In this document: piece by piece, positions 15,334-25,780 of the stretch
Position numbering within the stretch: the first letter of the stretch is position 1
Layout of the letters: every line of letters starts with the position of its first letter
Source of the DNA: an uncultured Prevotella sp.
Lineage (GTDB): Bacteria; Bacteroidota; Bacteroidia; Bacteroidales; Bacteroidaceae
Length of the DNA: 37,151 nt
Direction of reading: 5' to 3'
Assembly (NCBI GenBank): GCA_945875635.1
Contig: CAMCLD010000020.1
Span: 1 to 37,151 of the forward strand
Made by a program: the position numbers and the translations under genes
Notes under the pieces: generated by a model
What the model saw: only the letters and a program-made list of their open reading frames with translations
Database searches by the model: none
What the model was told of the DNA's origin: nothing

Positions 15334-17970
15334 ATGAGAAAATACATCCTAATTCTTTTCGCACTATTATGCGTGACGTCACTCTATGCTCAGACATCAA
15401 TGACCGACTCACAGGTTATGGATTTCGTAGTCAAGGAACACAAGAAAGGAACATCACAGCAGCAGATTGTTACGAAACTCATGCAGAATGGAGTGGACAT
15501 AAGCCAGATAAGGCGAGTCAGGACTATGTATGAGCGTATGCAGAATGGCTCCGGACTTGGCAATACCAACACAGAGGCAACTTCCACAGACAGGTCAAGG
15601 AAGAACAACAGCCAGTATGACACCAACAAGACAGGCAAGGATATAGCCGACGAGACAAGGCAATACTATGCCGACGAGCGTGCCATGGCTGACAAATACA
15701 CAAACTACAGGACCAAACGACAAAGAACAGATGATGAGAGTACATACGACGAGTATGACGAAGACTATCTTGAGCTGCAGGAAGAGATGGACGACTGGCT
15801 TCCTGGCGACACAGCAGCCATGTACAAACAGCTTGTAAAGAAGCTGAAGAAGGAGAAGAAAAGGAAGAAAGTCTTCGGAAGGGATATCTTCAACAACGAA
15901 GACCTTTCGTTTGAGCCGAACATGAACATAGCCACACCAAGGAATTATGTCCTTGGACCGGGCGATGCGGTATATGTTGACATATACGGAGCCTCACAAA
16001 GGTCGTTCGAGACAACAGTCTCGCCAGATGGATATGTCAACCTTGAAGGATTCGGACCGATACAGGTGAGTGGGCTCACTGTGGAACAGGCAAATGCAAG
16101 GGTGAAGAAGCAACTTGGAGCCAGATACAGCAGCAGTAGCATAAAGCTTACTGTGGGACAGACACGCACAATGCTTGTCAATGTAATGGGAGAAGTAAAG
16201 AATCCTGGAACATACACACTCTCAGCCTTTGCCACTGTGTTCCACGCTCTATACATGGCTGGAGGTATCAACGACCTTGGTACGCTACGAAACATAAAGG
16301 TATATAGAAGCGGAAGACTGATAAGCGTGGTTGATATATATGACTATATCCTTAGTGGAAAGATGACGGGTAACGTAAAACTCACAGATGGTGATGTCAT
16401 AGTAGTAGGTGCTTACGACTGCCTCGTGAATATCACAGGAAAGGTCAAACGACCTATGTATTACGAGATGAAGAAGAACGAAAGCCTCGGTACATTGATA
16501 AAATACTCAGGAGGCTTCGCAGGCGATGCATATACAAAGTCTGTAAGAGTGTTGAGGAAAAACGGAAGGCAGTATTCCATATATAATGTCAACGAGTTTG
16601 ACATGAGCTCATTCCTTATGGCAGACGACGACTCGGTAAGCGTTGACTCTGTCATTCCACGCTTTGAGAACATGGTGGAGGTTAAGGGAGCCGTGTTCCG
16701 TCCTGGCATGTATCAGCTTGGCGACGACATAAACAGCGTGCGCACTTTGATAGAGGCTGCCGAGGGAGCTACAGAGTTCGCATTCACTCCACATGCCGTG
16801 ATGCACAGAATGAAGGCAGACAGACATCTTGAAGTCATTTCCGTTGACCTGCAAGGCATTCTTACAGGAAAGGTGGCAGACATACCATTGCAGAACGAGG
16901 ACGTACTCTTCGTTCCTACAAAGCAGGATGTGCAGGAAGAACAGACCATTGAGATATATGGTGAGGTGCAATATCCCGGAGTTTATAAGTATGCTGAGAA
17001 TGAGACACTCGAAGACTTCATCCTCCAGGCAGGAGGACTCAAGGATGCCGCATCAACGATAAAGGTTGACGTGGCAAGAAGAAGGACAAACCCCGAAGCG
17101 ACAAATAATGATGCTATCCTTGCAGACACATACTCCTTCTCACTGAAAGACGGCTTTGTAATAGATGGAGAACAGGCTTTCGCCCTCCAACCATTCGACC
17201 AGGTTTATGTAAGGCAGAGCCCAGGAACCAAAAAGCAGCAAAATGTAAGTATCTCCGGTGAGGTACTCTTTGGTGGAACATATACCATTACAAAGGAAAA
17301 TTACCGCCTAAGCGATTTGCTACGTGCAGCAGGAGGTGCTAACGAATATGCTTATGTAAAGGGAGCGCGACTTATAAGGAAAACTAACGAAATAGAAAGA
17401 ATCCGCATGGAGGAAGTGGCCAAGATAGCAGAAGAGCAACAGCAGAAGAACGTAATGCAGATGGCTATAACATCCAACTCTTCTGTACTCGGACAAGTTG
17501 CCCAGAAGAACGAGAAGACAAACAGGGACAAATTCCGCGTGGCAGACACATATCAGGTTGGTATTTATCTTGACAGGGCACTTGCCAATCCAGGGGGCGA
17601 CGATGACATCATTCTCAGAGAGGGAGACCAAGTGTATGTGCCGAAATACAATGGAACAGTCAAAATTAACGGAGCAGTCATGCACGCCAACGCTGTGGGA
17701 TACATCGAGGGAAAGAAAGTCAAGTATTATATAGACCAGGCTGGTGGCTTCAGCCGAGACGCAAGGAAGCGCGACACATATATCCTGTATATGAATGGCA
17801 CAGGTTCCAGGGTTAGCAGCAGCACCAAGGTGATGCCAGGATGTGAAATCTTCGTGCCAGAGAAGCCACAGACCAAGATGACTGTAGCCGAGAGAATAGC
17901 AATGGGAAGCGGTATCACAAGTATAGCTACCATGATTGCAACTCTTGCTAATGTAATCAAGAATTATTAA
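15334..17970 (+). CDS. Outer-membrane polysaccharide export protein with SLBB repeats
   Basis: This Wza-type export protein carries capsule polymer across the outer membrane. The protein has 878 residues: a signal peptide (1-20, ending SLYAQ), a charged low-complexity region (about 60-185), the export domain (NYVLGPGDAVYVDIYG near residue 208 and SPDGYVNLEGFGPIQV) and six SLBB-like repeats starting near residues 279, 363, 445, 538, 636 and 776 (each like VxGEVxxPGxY...AGG). The C-terminus ends in a hydrophobic stretch. It is first in an operon of seven same-strand genes. The large repeat-rich form is usual in Bacteroidetes. Confidence 0.92.
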   Translation: MRKYILILFALLCVTSLYAQTSMTDSQVMDFVVKEHKKGTSQQQIVTKLMQNGVDISQIRRVRTMYERMQNGSGLGNTNTEATSTDRSRKNNSQYDTNKTGKDIADETRQYYADERAMADKYTNYRTKRQRTDDESTYDEYDEDYLELQEEMDDWLPGDTAAMYKQLVKKLKKEKKRKKVFGRDIFNNEDLSFEPNMNIATPRNYVLGPGDAVYVDIYGASQRSFETTVSPDGYVNLEGFGPIQVSGLTVEQANARVKKQLGARYSSSSIKLTVGQTRTMLVNVMGEVKNPGTYTLSAFATVFHALYMAGGINDLGTLRNIKVYRSGRLISVVDIYDYILSGKMTGNVKLTDGDVIVVGAYDCLVNITGKVKRPMYYEMKKNESLGTLIKYSGGFAGDAYTKSVRVLRKNGRQYSIYNVNEFDMSSFLMADDDSVSVDSVIPRFENMVEVKGAVFRPGMYQLGDDINSVRTLIEAAEGATEFAFTPHAVMHRMKADRHLEVISVDLQGILTGKVADIPLQNEDVLFVPTKQDVQEEQTIEIYGEVQYPGVYKYAENETLEDFILQAGGLKDAASTIKVDVARRRTNPEATNNDAILADTYSFSLKDGFVIDGEQAFALQPFDQVYVRQSPGTKKQQNVSISGEVLFGGTYTITKENYRLSDLLRAAGGANEYAYVKGARLIRKTNEIERIRMEEVAKIAEEQQQKNVMQMAITSNSSVLGQVAQKNEKTNRDKFRVADTYQVGIYLDRALANPGGDDDIILREGDQVYVPKYNGTVKINGAVMHANAVGYIEGKKVKYYIDQAGGFSRDARKRDTYILYMNGTGSRVSSSTKVMPGCEIFVPEKPQTKMTVAERIAMGSGITSIATMIATLANVIKNY

Positions 17971-18008
17971 ACAATCCCATTCTGAAGAAAGAAACAAACA
18001 TTATACAG

Positions 18009-19061
18009 ATGGAAGACAACAAGGAACTTAAGGTAATCGACTTAGGACTTATCATTAAAAGAATATGGGCGAGGAAGAAACTATTCCTAATCGTCATACC
18101 TATTGTGTTTCTGCTCTCGTGCGCATATATACTGTGCATCCCAAGATACTACACATCCTCCCTTAGCCTCGCACCAGAGATGGCAGGCTCAGGCTCAGGA
18201 ATGGGCGGGACACTCGGCTCTTTGGCTTCATCGTTTGGTATCGACCTCGGAAATATGGAGACGACAGATGCCATCAATCCTCTTCTATATCCTGACCTCA
18301 TGGATGACAACGGATTTGTAATGGGATTGTCAAAGGTAAGGGTCAAGAGCATGGACGGAGCCATCGACTGTAGCTACTATGAATACATAGACAAGAAACA
18401 GGAAATGCCTTGGTGGGGAGAGACTGTTGCCAAGATAAAAGGATGGCTTGCACCAAAAGCGGAACCACGCAAAGGAGCCGATGGCGAGTCAAACCCCTAT
18501 TTCCTTACAAAGAAACAGGATGATGTCATAAGCTCCATAAAGAACAACATTGCCATTGCCGTTGACAAGAAGACAGGAGTGATATCCATTTCCGTTGAGG
18601 CACAGGACCCGCTCATCTGCAAAAGTGTTGCAGACTCCGTGAAGGAACGTCTTCAGATATTCATTACCAACTATCGTACCAACAAGGCACGCATAGATGC
18701 GGAATACTATAAGAAACTTGCAGACAATGCAAAGAAAGACTATGAGAAGTCACGCCGCAAATATGGAAGCTATGCCGATGCCAATACCGACGTAGTGCTC
18801 GAAAGTCTAAAGGCAGAACAGAACGACCTTGAGAACGACATGCAGCTGAAGTATAACACCTATACCAGCCTTACCACACAGTATCAGGCTGCTGCTGCAA
18901 AGATACAGGAACGCACACCGGCTTTCACCCTTATCAAAGGAGCTTCCGTTCCTGTCAAACCAGCAGGACCAAAGAGAATGGTTTTTGTTCTGGGTATGTG
19001 CTTCCTCGCGATAATTGTTCTTAGCCTCTATTCTTTAAAAGACATCCTCATCAAAGATTAA
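18009..19061 (+). CDS. Wzz-type chain length determinant protein
   Basis: The protein has 350 residues. It has two membrane segments (about residues 27-46 and 322-342) with a periplasmic part between, including a coiled-coil region (about 225-285). PVKPAGPKRMVFVLGM before the second membrane segment is the Pro-rich motif of polysaccharide co-polymerases. No cytoplasmic tyrosine kinase domain is attached. It should set polymer length together with the flippase and polymerase downstream. It follows the export gene by 38 bases. Confidence 0.88.
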   Translation: MEDNKELKVIDLGLIIKRIWARKKLFLIVIPIVFLLSCAYILCIPRYYTSSLSLAPEMAGSGSGMGGTLGSLASSFGIDLGNMETTDAINPLLYPDLMDDNGFVMGLSKVRVKSMDGAIDCSYYEYIDKKQEMPWWGETVAKIKGWLAPKAEPRKGADGESNPYFLTKKQDDVISSIKNNIAIAVDKKTGVISISVEAQDPLICKSVADSVKERLQIFITNYRTNKARIDAEYYKKLADNAKKDYEKSRRKYGSYADANTDVVLESLKAEQNDLENDMQLKYNTYTSLTTQYQAAAAKIQERTPAFTLIKGASVPVKPAGPKRMVFVLGMCFLAIIVLSLYSLKDILIKD

Positions 19062-19095
19062 GTGACAATGAAGGCTATCTGAGACAAATAACGTT

Positions 19096-20643
19096 ATGGG
19101 ATACGGTAACGAACATAAGACAAAGACAATAGCGAAAAACACCATCGTGCTTTTTATGAGAATGTTGGTGTTAACAATAGTCAACCTTTATTCGGTTAAG
19201 TTAGTTCTCAATGGTTTGGGAATTGTGGACTATGGACTGTATAATGCTATAGCTGCTCTGGTTACTTCAAGTACATGTATCAGTAGCACTCTCGCCTTGT
19301 CAACTCAACGCTACTACTCCTTTGCTATTGGAAAAGGTGACCATAGGAAGTTTCAACAGACATTCTCTGCAAGTTTGTTGTTAACAGTATTGCTTGCATT
19401 AACCATTATGATTCTTTTTAGTATCATAGGTCCATGGTTTATCTACAACTACATGACGATACCAGCATCACGTCTGACATCTGCTATTAACGTGTTTTTC
19501 TTATCCTTGGCTTCTTTTATGATAGTATTGATACAAATTCCATATTTGGCAGCCATCTTTGCTAATGAAGATATGGGCGTATATGCACTCGTCTCCACCA
19601 TAGACAGTCTGCTCAAGTTGATGCTTGCTTATAGTATTAGTCATGCAACAGCAGATCGTCTTGTTTTTTATGGTATAGGACTTGTGATAATAGCCTTGCT
19701 GACACTCACCTGTTATGTTTTCTTTGCAACAAGGAATTATCAGGGCTGTAGATGTTGCAAAATTGAGAATAGAAGCCTGATGAAAGAGCTTGCCTTGTTT
19801 TCTGGATGGACTTTCTATGGAACGTTAGCTAGTGTTGTCACTACACATGGCAGTGCATTGACTTTGAATGTCTTTTTCGGTCCTGTATCCAATGCTGCAT
19901 TCAGCATTGGAAATCAGGTGTACAATGCCATGAATTCATTGTCTGGCAGTACAGTAGTTGCTTTTCGTCCCGCAATGATAAAGTCATTTGCCCGTAATGA
20001 TTATAATTATCTTGGCAGGTTGTTCGTGTCGGGTAACAAGTTGATATATTATTTGCTCCTGTTGCTTGCTATTCCACTATTAGCTGACACCGACAACGTA
20101 CTTGCTGTATGGCTTGGAAAAAATAATGTTAATGTGGAAATGACATCATTCACACGGCTGTACATAATCTACACTATACTGCTATCACTGCACAATCCAA
20201 TAACCACCATTGTTCAGGCGACTGCCAAAATACGCAATTATACACTTGTTGTTGATAGTGTGATGCTTGCAGGGCTCCCTCTTGCTATATTATTGTTTCT
20301 TGATGGCAAACCTTCATTTTGGATTATGTTGTCACTTATTATAGCATGTTTCATAGCCCATATTTGCAGGTTGTTTTTTCTGTGTCGCTTGTACAAAGAG
20401 TTTAGACTTGGTGGATATATCAACAAATTCGTAATTCCAGCAATTGCAACAACGGCGATAAGTTGCATTATTACGATATATATATCAAAAGTGCTTCCAA
20501 TCACAAACCATCTGATGCACCTTGTAGTTGTAACATTTATTGCTACGGTTGCTACATTATTCTGTATTTTCACCTTTGTACTGACTAAAGGCGAAAAGCA
20601 AAAGGCTTTTTCTTTCTTTGTAAATCGTATAATGAGGAAATAG
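19096..20643 (+). CDS. Polysaccharide flippase (Wzx-like)
   Basis: The protein has 515 residues and many hydrophobic segments (about 12-14), as in the MOP/Wzx superfamily that moves lipid-linked repeat units across the inner membrane. The N-terminus (KTIAKNTIVLFMRMLVLTIVNLYSVKLVL) and LNGLGIVDYGLYNAIAALV resemble Bacteroidetes capsule flippases. It starts 34 bases after the Wzz-like gene and is followed by the putative polymerase at one base. Its coding sequence is richer in A+T than the operon's first two genes, as is common for strain-variable capsule genes. Confidence 0.85.
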   Translation: MGYGNEHKTKTIAKNTIVLFMRMLVLTIVNLYSVKLVLNGLGIVDYGLYNAIAALVTSSTCISSTLALSTQRYYSFAIGKGDHRKFQQTFSASLLLTVLLALTIMILFSIIGPWFIYNYMTIPASRLTSAINVFFLSLASFMIVLIQIPYLAAIFANEDMGVYALVSTIDSLLKLMLAYSISHATADRLVFYGIGLVIIALLTLTCYVFFATRNYQGCRCCKIENRSLMKELALFSGWTFYGTLASVVTTHGSALTLNVFFGPVSNAAFSIGNQVYNAMNSLSGSTVVAFRPAMIKSFARNDYNYLGRLFVSGNKLIYYLLLLLAIPLLADTDNVLAVWLGKNNVNVEMTSFTRLYIIYTILLSLHNPITTIVQATAKIRNYTLVVDSVMLAGLPLAILLFLDGKPSFWIMLSLIIACFIAHICRLFFLCRLYKEFRLGGYINKFVIPAIATTAISCIITIYISKVLPITNHLMHLVVVTFIATVATLFCIFTFVLTKGEKQKAFSFFVNRIMRK

Positions 20644-20644
20644 T

Positions 20645-21706
20645 ATGGGATATATAGTTTTGGCAATATATTTTGTTACGATTCTATTGGCTCTGCTAAA
20701 AGATTTCGTTTACCGATACCGCTTTTATATATATATCGGACTGACAACAGCTCTTGTCCTGACAGCTGGGTTAAGACCAGTGGGCATTGATCCGGACTCA
20801 GATAATTATTATAGTTCATTTGTTCATTACGACAGTCCTGATATTCTTGAAAGTGTAGAGATAACATATCTTTTTATATCACGCATAGTACATTTGTTTT
20901 CAAATGATGTGCATTGGTTGTTTATAATATATGCCTTTTTAGGCGTAGGATTGAAACTTTATGCAGTACGTCGTCTCAGCTCGTTTTTCTTTCTACCAAT
21001 AGCAATATATCTGAGCTATTATTTTGTACAACACGAATGTATGCAGATTCGCACAGGCGTGTTGTCGGGACTTATGCTCCTAATGCTTTTATATATTGGA
21101 AATAAAGAAAGGAAGAAGGCTTTTCTGTTACTTATTATTGGAACACTGTTCCATTATTCCGCTCTGTTACTTATCCCTTTGTTTTTTCTTAAAAATAATA
21201 AGATTAAAAATAGAGACATTGTTGTTTGGTCAAGCATTATCCCTTTTGCTTATGTCTTATATTTCGCAGGTGTGACTCTGTTTCTTGATAACCTTTCTGA
21301 ATTGCCGTTCGTAGGAACAAAACTCGCAAGCTATCAGACATCGACGATAAAAGGTACGAGCGAATCAGGAATCAATGTCTTTAGTCCACTCCAAATACTC
21401 TCTACGTTTATATACTTTTACCTGTTGTTTTTCCACAAGACATTAGAGACAAATGACAGATATTTCCCAATCTTAATAAAAACTTATGGATTAGGACTAT
21501 TTTGTTATGTTGCTATTTCTTTTTTTCCTGTAGTAGGTGAACGAATAGCTCTGTTATATAAAGTTGCCAGCATATTGTTATTTGCCGACATATATTATAC
21601 GATTAGACCTAGGTGGGCTTCAATTCTTATAGTTGCCTGCATAGGAACTCTATACATGAACTATTGCCTTAATAATGTGGGATTAATATTATTTTGGGAA
21701 GTATAA
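20645..21706 (+). CDS. EpsG-like/Wzy-type polysaccharide polymerase
   Basis: The protein has 353 residues and about ten hydrophobic segments. The N-terminal GLRPVGIDPDSDNYYSSF and the central HECMQIRTGVLSGLMLL, with FHYSALLLIPLFFL, are the pattern of EpsG family proteins thought to polymerise repeat units. It begins one base after the flippase stop. The assignment rests on topology, two short motifs and position. Confidence 0.75.
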   Translation: MGYIVLAIYFVTILLALLKDFVYRYRFYIYIGLTTALVLTAGLRPVGIDPDSDNYYSSFVHYDSPDILESVEITYLFISRIVHLFSNDVHWLFIIYAFLGVGLKLYAVRRLSSFFFLPIAIYLSYYFVQHECMQIRTGVLSGLMLLMLLYIGNKERKKAFLLLIIGTLFHYSALLLIPLFFLKNNKIKNRDIVVWSSIIPFAYVLYFAGVTLFLDNLSELPFVGTKLASYQTSTIKGTSESGINVFSPLQILSTFIYFYLLFFHKTLETNDRYFPILIKTYGLGLFCYVAISFFPVVGERIALLYKVASILLFADIYYTIRPRWASILIVACIGTLYMNYCLNNVGLILFWEV

Positions 21707-21730
21707 AAATAGAAAAGAAAGGAATACAGA

Positions 21731-22594
21731 ATGAAACAACAAGAAGGAAAATCAATAAAACCAACCAACATGGAGATATCAATAATACCAACAGGAGGGC
21801 TTTGTAATCGCATGAGAGCTATATCTACAGGAATAGATATAGCCAGACAATATAAATCAAAAGCAAAAATTTATTGGAATAATTGTAAAGGACTTAAAAC
21901 TGATTTCACAGATCTTTTCAAACCAATAGACATAGAGGAAGTAGAATTTATAGAAAATAAAAAATGGCTCTTTGATATTAGGGATACAAAAACCTATTTT
22001 TTAAGACTTCCAATTCTTTATACAAAATATGATATGTTGTCCTTTAATTATGCTCCTTTCTTAGTCAAAGATCCGAAGAGAGAGATACATACATTAATCA
22101 ATACTCGTAAGCCAAAGAAGCTATTGATTGCTTCTTGCTATCAGTTAGGTGATCTTAATGATATGGACAAAATCTTTGTCCCAATTGATGAAATACAGGA
22201 AAAAATCAATGAGATTACAAATAAATTCTCTAAACATACAATTGGTGTTCATATCAGACGTACAGACAATACAGCTTCTATGGAAAACTCTCCACTTTAT
22301 GCATTTGAACAACGTATGAAAGAAGAAATAGGTAAAGACAGTAGTACTATGTTCTATCTTGCAAGTGATGATGAGGAAGTTAAACGACATTTTACGAATT
22401 TGTATCCTGGTCATGTCATAACATTCTTTGACGATATAAGTAGAAATACTATTGAAGGTATGCGTTTTGCTGTGGTTGACCTTTTTTGTTTAAGCAAGAC
22501 AAATAATATCATAGGCAGCTGCTATTCATCATATTCTCAAGTTGCAAGTGTATTAGGAAACATTCCGATAGAGTATGCTGGAAAAATGGTTTAA
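21731..22594 (+). CDS. Putative fucosyltransferase-like glycosyltransferase
   Basis: The protein has 287 residues. The GVHIRRTDN motif near residue 173 resembles the HxRRTD motif of alpha-1,2/1,6-fucosyltransferase and NodZ-type GT-B enzymes, and PTGGLCNRMRAIS near the N-terminus resembles their GGLGNQ loop. FYLASDDEEV and a closing SCYSSYSQVASVLG also fit that fold. Donor sugar is not known. A second start (MEISIIPTGG) 39 bases inside is plausible. The gene is strongly A+T-rich. Confidence 0.65.
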   Translation: MKQQEGKSIKPTNMEISIIPTGGLCNRMRAISTGIDIARQYKSKAKIYWNNCKGLKTDFTDLFKPIDIEEVEFIENKKWLFDIRDTKTYFLRLPILYTKYDMLSFNYAPFLVKDPKREIHTLINTRKPKKLLIASCYQLGDLNDMDKIFVPIDEIQEKINEITNKFSKHTIGVHIRRTDNTASMENSPLYAFEQRMKEEIGKDSSTMFYLASDDEEVKRHFTNLYPGHVITFFDDISRNTIEGMRFAVVDLFCLSKTNNIIGSCYSSYSQVASVLGNIPIEYAGKMV

Positions 22595-22613
22595 CAAATA
22601 ATTTTCTTATATA

Positions 22614-23756
22614 ATGAAAGCAAGAGTTATAGCATTATATTTGCCGCAATACCACCCCATACCTGAGAATGACGAGTGGTGGGGAAAAGGTTTTACAGAA
22701 TGGACCAATGTTGCTAAAGCAAGACCTTTGTTTAAAGGGCATTATCAGCCAAGAATACCCGCAGATTTGGGGTTCTATGACTTGAGGCTGCCTGAAGTGA
22801 GAGAACAACAGGCACAACTGGCATGTGAAGCAGGGATAGAAGGTTTCTGCTATTACCACTATTGGTTTGGCAATGGTAAACAATTGCTCGAACGTCCGTT
22901 CAATGAAGTCCTTGTCAGCGGAAAACCTGACTTCCCATTCTGTTTATGTTGGGCAAACCACGACTGGACTAACAAGACATGGCAGAAGGGGAAGGTGATT
23001 CAAAAAGACTCTATGATAATGCAGATGCATTATTCCCATGAAGACCACATTAAACATTTCTTGGAATTGTTGCCTGCTTTCCGAGACAAAAGATATATAA
23101 AAGTTGATGGTAAGCCTTTGTTTGCTGTTTGGGCTCCACGTGACATTCCAGAAGAAACTAACTTTATAAGCACATGGCAGAGTCTGGCAATAGAAAACGG
23201 ATTGCCTGGAATTCATTTTGTTGGATATACAACAAATGCTACGGGACGGGATGTCAAGACAGGTAAATTATCGTTGTGGAATACAAACAGAGTGGCTGAA
23301 CACTATAACGACATACTCGAACGCGGGTATGATGCTGTAATGTCATCAGGACTTAACCGGGCAAAGGCAATGTGCAAGTCTAAGATAGACATGCTCATCT
23401 ATCATATTGGTACTAAACTACATTTACCAGTCCATAGTCGTACAGATTATGAAAAAGTGATGCGTTGCTATTATACGGATGAAGACGCATGGGATAACGT
23501 ATATCCGACTCTACTTCCACAATGGGACAGGACACCTCGTGCAGGAGTCGTTACAGACCCACTGCTTGACAGTACGCCTGAAAAGTTCCAACGCTCTGTA
23601 AGGGAAGCTGTAAGTATTGTAAAAGATAAAGTTCCAGAACACCGCATCCTGTTCCTTAAGGCATGGAACGAATGGGGGGAAGGTAATTATGTGGAGCCTG
23701 ACTTGAAGTTCGGGCATGGGTACATTAAGGCAATAAAAGCGGAAATAGACGACTGA
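22614..23756 (+). CDS. WbsX-like protein (GH99-like domain)
   Basis: The protein has 380 residues and belongs to the WbsX family often found in O-antigen and capsule loci, related to glycoside hydrolase family 99. Conserved features are the opening IALYLPQYHPIPENDEWWGKG, FTEWTNVAKARPLF, GFCYYHYWF, FCLCWANHDWT and the C-terminal KAWNEWGEGNYVEPD. Its exact reaction is not established; it may be a glycosyltransferase or a mannan-type hydrolase. It starts 19 bases after the upstream transferase and ends one base before the next. Confidence 0.85.
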   Translation: MKARVIALYLPQYHPIPENDEWWGKGFTEWTNVAKARPLFKGHYQPRIPADLGFYDLRLPEVREQQAQLACEAGIEGFCYYHYWFGNGKQLLERPFNEVLVSGKPDFPFCLCWANHDWTNKTWQKGKVIQKDSMIMQMHYSHEDHIKHFLELLPAFRDKRYIKVDGKPLFAVWAPRDIPEETNFISTWQSLAIENGLPGIHFVGYTTNATGRDVKTGKLSLWNTNRVAEHYNDILERGYDAVMSSGLNRAKAMCKSKIDMLIYHIGTKLHLPVHSRTDYEKVMRCYYTDEDAWDNVYPTLLPQWDRTPRAGVVTDPLLDSTPEKFQRSVREAVSIVKDKVPEHRILFLKAWNEWGEGNYVEPDLKFGHGYIKAIKAEIDD

Positions 23757-23757
23757 C

Positions 23758-24804
23758 ATGAAAAGTAATATTCTAATTGCTCCATGTGGAGGGGGACGCA
23801 TTCCACGAAACGGTGCCTCTGCCAAAAACTATCATTTGGCGTTGTATCTAAAATCAAAACAAATACCATTGACAGTTGTTGATACAGAAGCATGGCGCAA
23901 GAAACCATGGATTCTGTTGCGCCTGCTATGGATGATTCTCACAAATGCCAAGGCTACTTATATTGTCGGTACAGATAGTATGAGCGCATATCGGCTCATA
24001 CGCTTCTTTAACTTATTGCCACATAAGCGCAATGTGATTTATTGGACTATAGGGGGAGCCGTTGCGCAATGGATGAAGATGGGAAAGGTAAAAAGCAAGC
24101 CATATCAGATTGTAAGGTATTTCCTTGTCGAAGGTGAAGCTATGAAACAAACCTTCTTCGAATGTGGATATGAGAATGTAATAGTAGTGCCGAACTTTAA
24201 GAACATCAACTACATTCCCAAACGTGACAAATGCCACAACAAGGACAATGATACTGTGCAATTCGTCTTTCTGTCACGCATCATTCCTCAAAAAGGTTGT
24301 GACCTTATCTTCGATGCCATGCAACAATTGAATGAGAAGGGAGTATTTAACTTCCATACAGTTTTCTACGGTCCGATAGAACCATCATACGAAAAGGAAT
24401 TTCAGAAGAAATTGCAGATGACGGCAAATTCTAAGTTCGGTGGTTTCCTTAATCTTCATGATACAAGTGGATATGACATACTGGCTGATTATGACGTAAT
24501 GTTATTTCCTACTTTTTGGTCTGGTGAAGGATTCCCTGGAATCATAATTGACGCTTATATTTCAGGACTTCCTGTAATAGCAAGCAATTGGAATCTGAAC
24601 AAAGACATTGTTGTTGACGGTGAAACAGGTTACATAATTCCTCCTCACAATGCTGCTGCATTGGCACATGTAATGAAACAAATCATTGAAAACAAGCAAA
24701 TCCTAAAGGAAATGTCGGCAAATTGTCAGAAGAAAGCCATGGCATATAATACTAAAAATGTCATTTCAGACGCATTGTTGACTACAATAGGATTGATTTC
24801 CTGA
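23758..24804 (+). CDS. Glycosyltransferase family 4
   Basis: The protein has 348 residues and a GT-B fold. The C-terminal donor-binding half shows FVFLSRIIPQKGCDLIFDAM, YDILADYDVMLFPTFWSGEGFPGIIIDAYISGLPVIAS and VDGETGYIIPP. The canonical E-x7-E pair appears as E-x7-D (EGFPGIIID). The acceptor and sugar are unknown. It is last in the plus-strand capsule operon. Confidence 0.88.
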   Translation: MKSNILIAPCGGGRIPRNGASAKNYHLALYLKSKQIPLTVVDTEAWRKKPWILLRLLWMILTNAKATYIVGTDSMSAYRLIRFFNLLPHKRNVIYWTIGGAVAQWMKMGKVKSKPYQIVRYFLVEGEAMKQTFFECGYENVIVVPNFKNINYIPKRDKCHNKDNDTVQFVFLSRIIPQKGCDLIFDAMQQLNEKGVFNFHTVFYGPIEPSYEKEFQKKLQMTANSKFGGFLNLHDTSGYDILADYDVMLFPTFWSGEGFPGIIIDAYISGLPVIASNWNLNKDIVVDGETGYIIPPHNAAALAHVMKQIIENKQILKEMSANCQKKAMAYNTKNVISDALLTTIGLIS

Positions 24805-24877
24805 TAATCTGACAAAGAGTTTATTGCCTATTCTGAAAATTCATTTCGTTGCATTGTTCCAACATTTTTATAAAAAA

Positions 24878-25780
24878 TCAATAGCGTTTGGTCATGTCTA
24901 CAGCTTTTCCCATCTCCTCCAAGTATTCCTGCGTGTAGTAGTTCATCATGCCGCCAAGCGAAGTGAATGTCAGCTCTCCGAAATATACTTTATTACCATA
25001 TTGGTAAAGGTCAACGCGCACTTCTGGAAATGTTGCAGATAGTTTGTGAGCAATCTCCAGCATGTGGTCAAGTTGCGATGGTTTCGGTATTGGATTGCGC
25101 TGTATGGAGTGATGGCGTGTAGAATGCATGTTTTCAGGATGGAAGTGCCAGTTGACATCGTAGCAACCTAACTGTACGTGTCCATTCTCTTCCCTGTCCG
25201 AGCAACATAATATGGAAAAGGGTTTACCATTGAAGCACCATATCTTATAGTCTATGAGTGATGCTTCACCAAAAATAGGTTCGAGGTATTTTTCTGCTAT
25301 AATACGTGGTGGGATACCTTTATATTGTGGTTCAGCCGAAAGCGCACCGATGTTTTTAGTATCAAGCCAACTCTGTAAAGTGTTTTTTATCCTTTCCTGC
25401 TCGTTTGCATAGAACTTTGACTTGCAGAATATAAGATTGGTACCCTTCCCGTCTCCATTGTTAGCTTTTAACATGCATTTCTCAGGCAATTTGCTAAAAT
25501 CTATATCAGAAACATTGTCCCAAACTCCAATCAGAGGAATAAGGATATCTGCATAGCCACAATCTTCTACATATTTCCTTACTAAATATTTATCTGCTAA
25601 TTTTGTCCAAAGTGAAGTGTTACTATATAATTTTAAGTATAGAATTTTTTCATTGAGGTTATATGGATTCTTAAGGTTTGGAAATTTTCCAAATCTTAAG
25701 AAATATCTTGTCTTCGCCACTTCTACAGGGAACCTTACTGCAATCTTAGCAAGTAGCTCTTTTATTCTTCTTGTCATCAT
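24878..25780 (-). CDS. TupA-like ATP-grasp protein
   Basis: The protein has 300 residues. The opening (LRFGKFPNLKNPYNLNEKILYLKLY), TKLADKYLVRKYV, CMLKANNGDGKGTNLI and FGEASLIDYKIWCFNGKP are the conserved blocks of the TupA-like ATP-grasp family seen in capsule and teichuronopeptide loci. Ligation of an amino acid or similar group to a glycan has been suggested for the family but is not proven here. It shares a four-base overlap with the GH16 gene upstream and is transcribed against the main operon. Confidence 0.82.
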   Translation of the reverse strand: MMTRRIKELLAKIAVRFPVEVAKTRYFLRFGKFPNLKNPYNLNEKILYLKLYSNTSLWTKLADKYLVRKYVEDCGYADILIPLIGVWDNVSDIDFSKLPEKCMLKANNGDGKGTNLIFCKSKFYANEQERIKNTLQSWLDTKNIGALSAEPQYKGIPPRIIAEKYLEPIFGEASLIDYKIWCFNGKPFSILCCSDREENGHVQLGCYDVNWHFHPENMHSTRHHSIQRNPIPKPSQLDHMLEIAHKLSATFPEVRVDLYQYGNKVYFGELTFTSLGGMMNYYTQEYLEEMGKAVDMTKRY

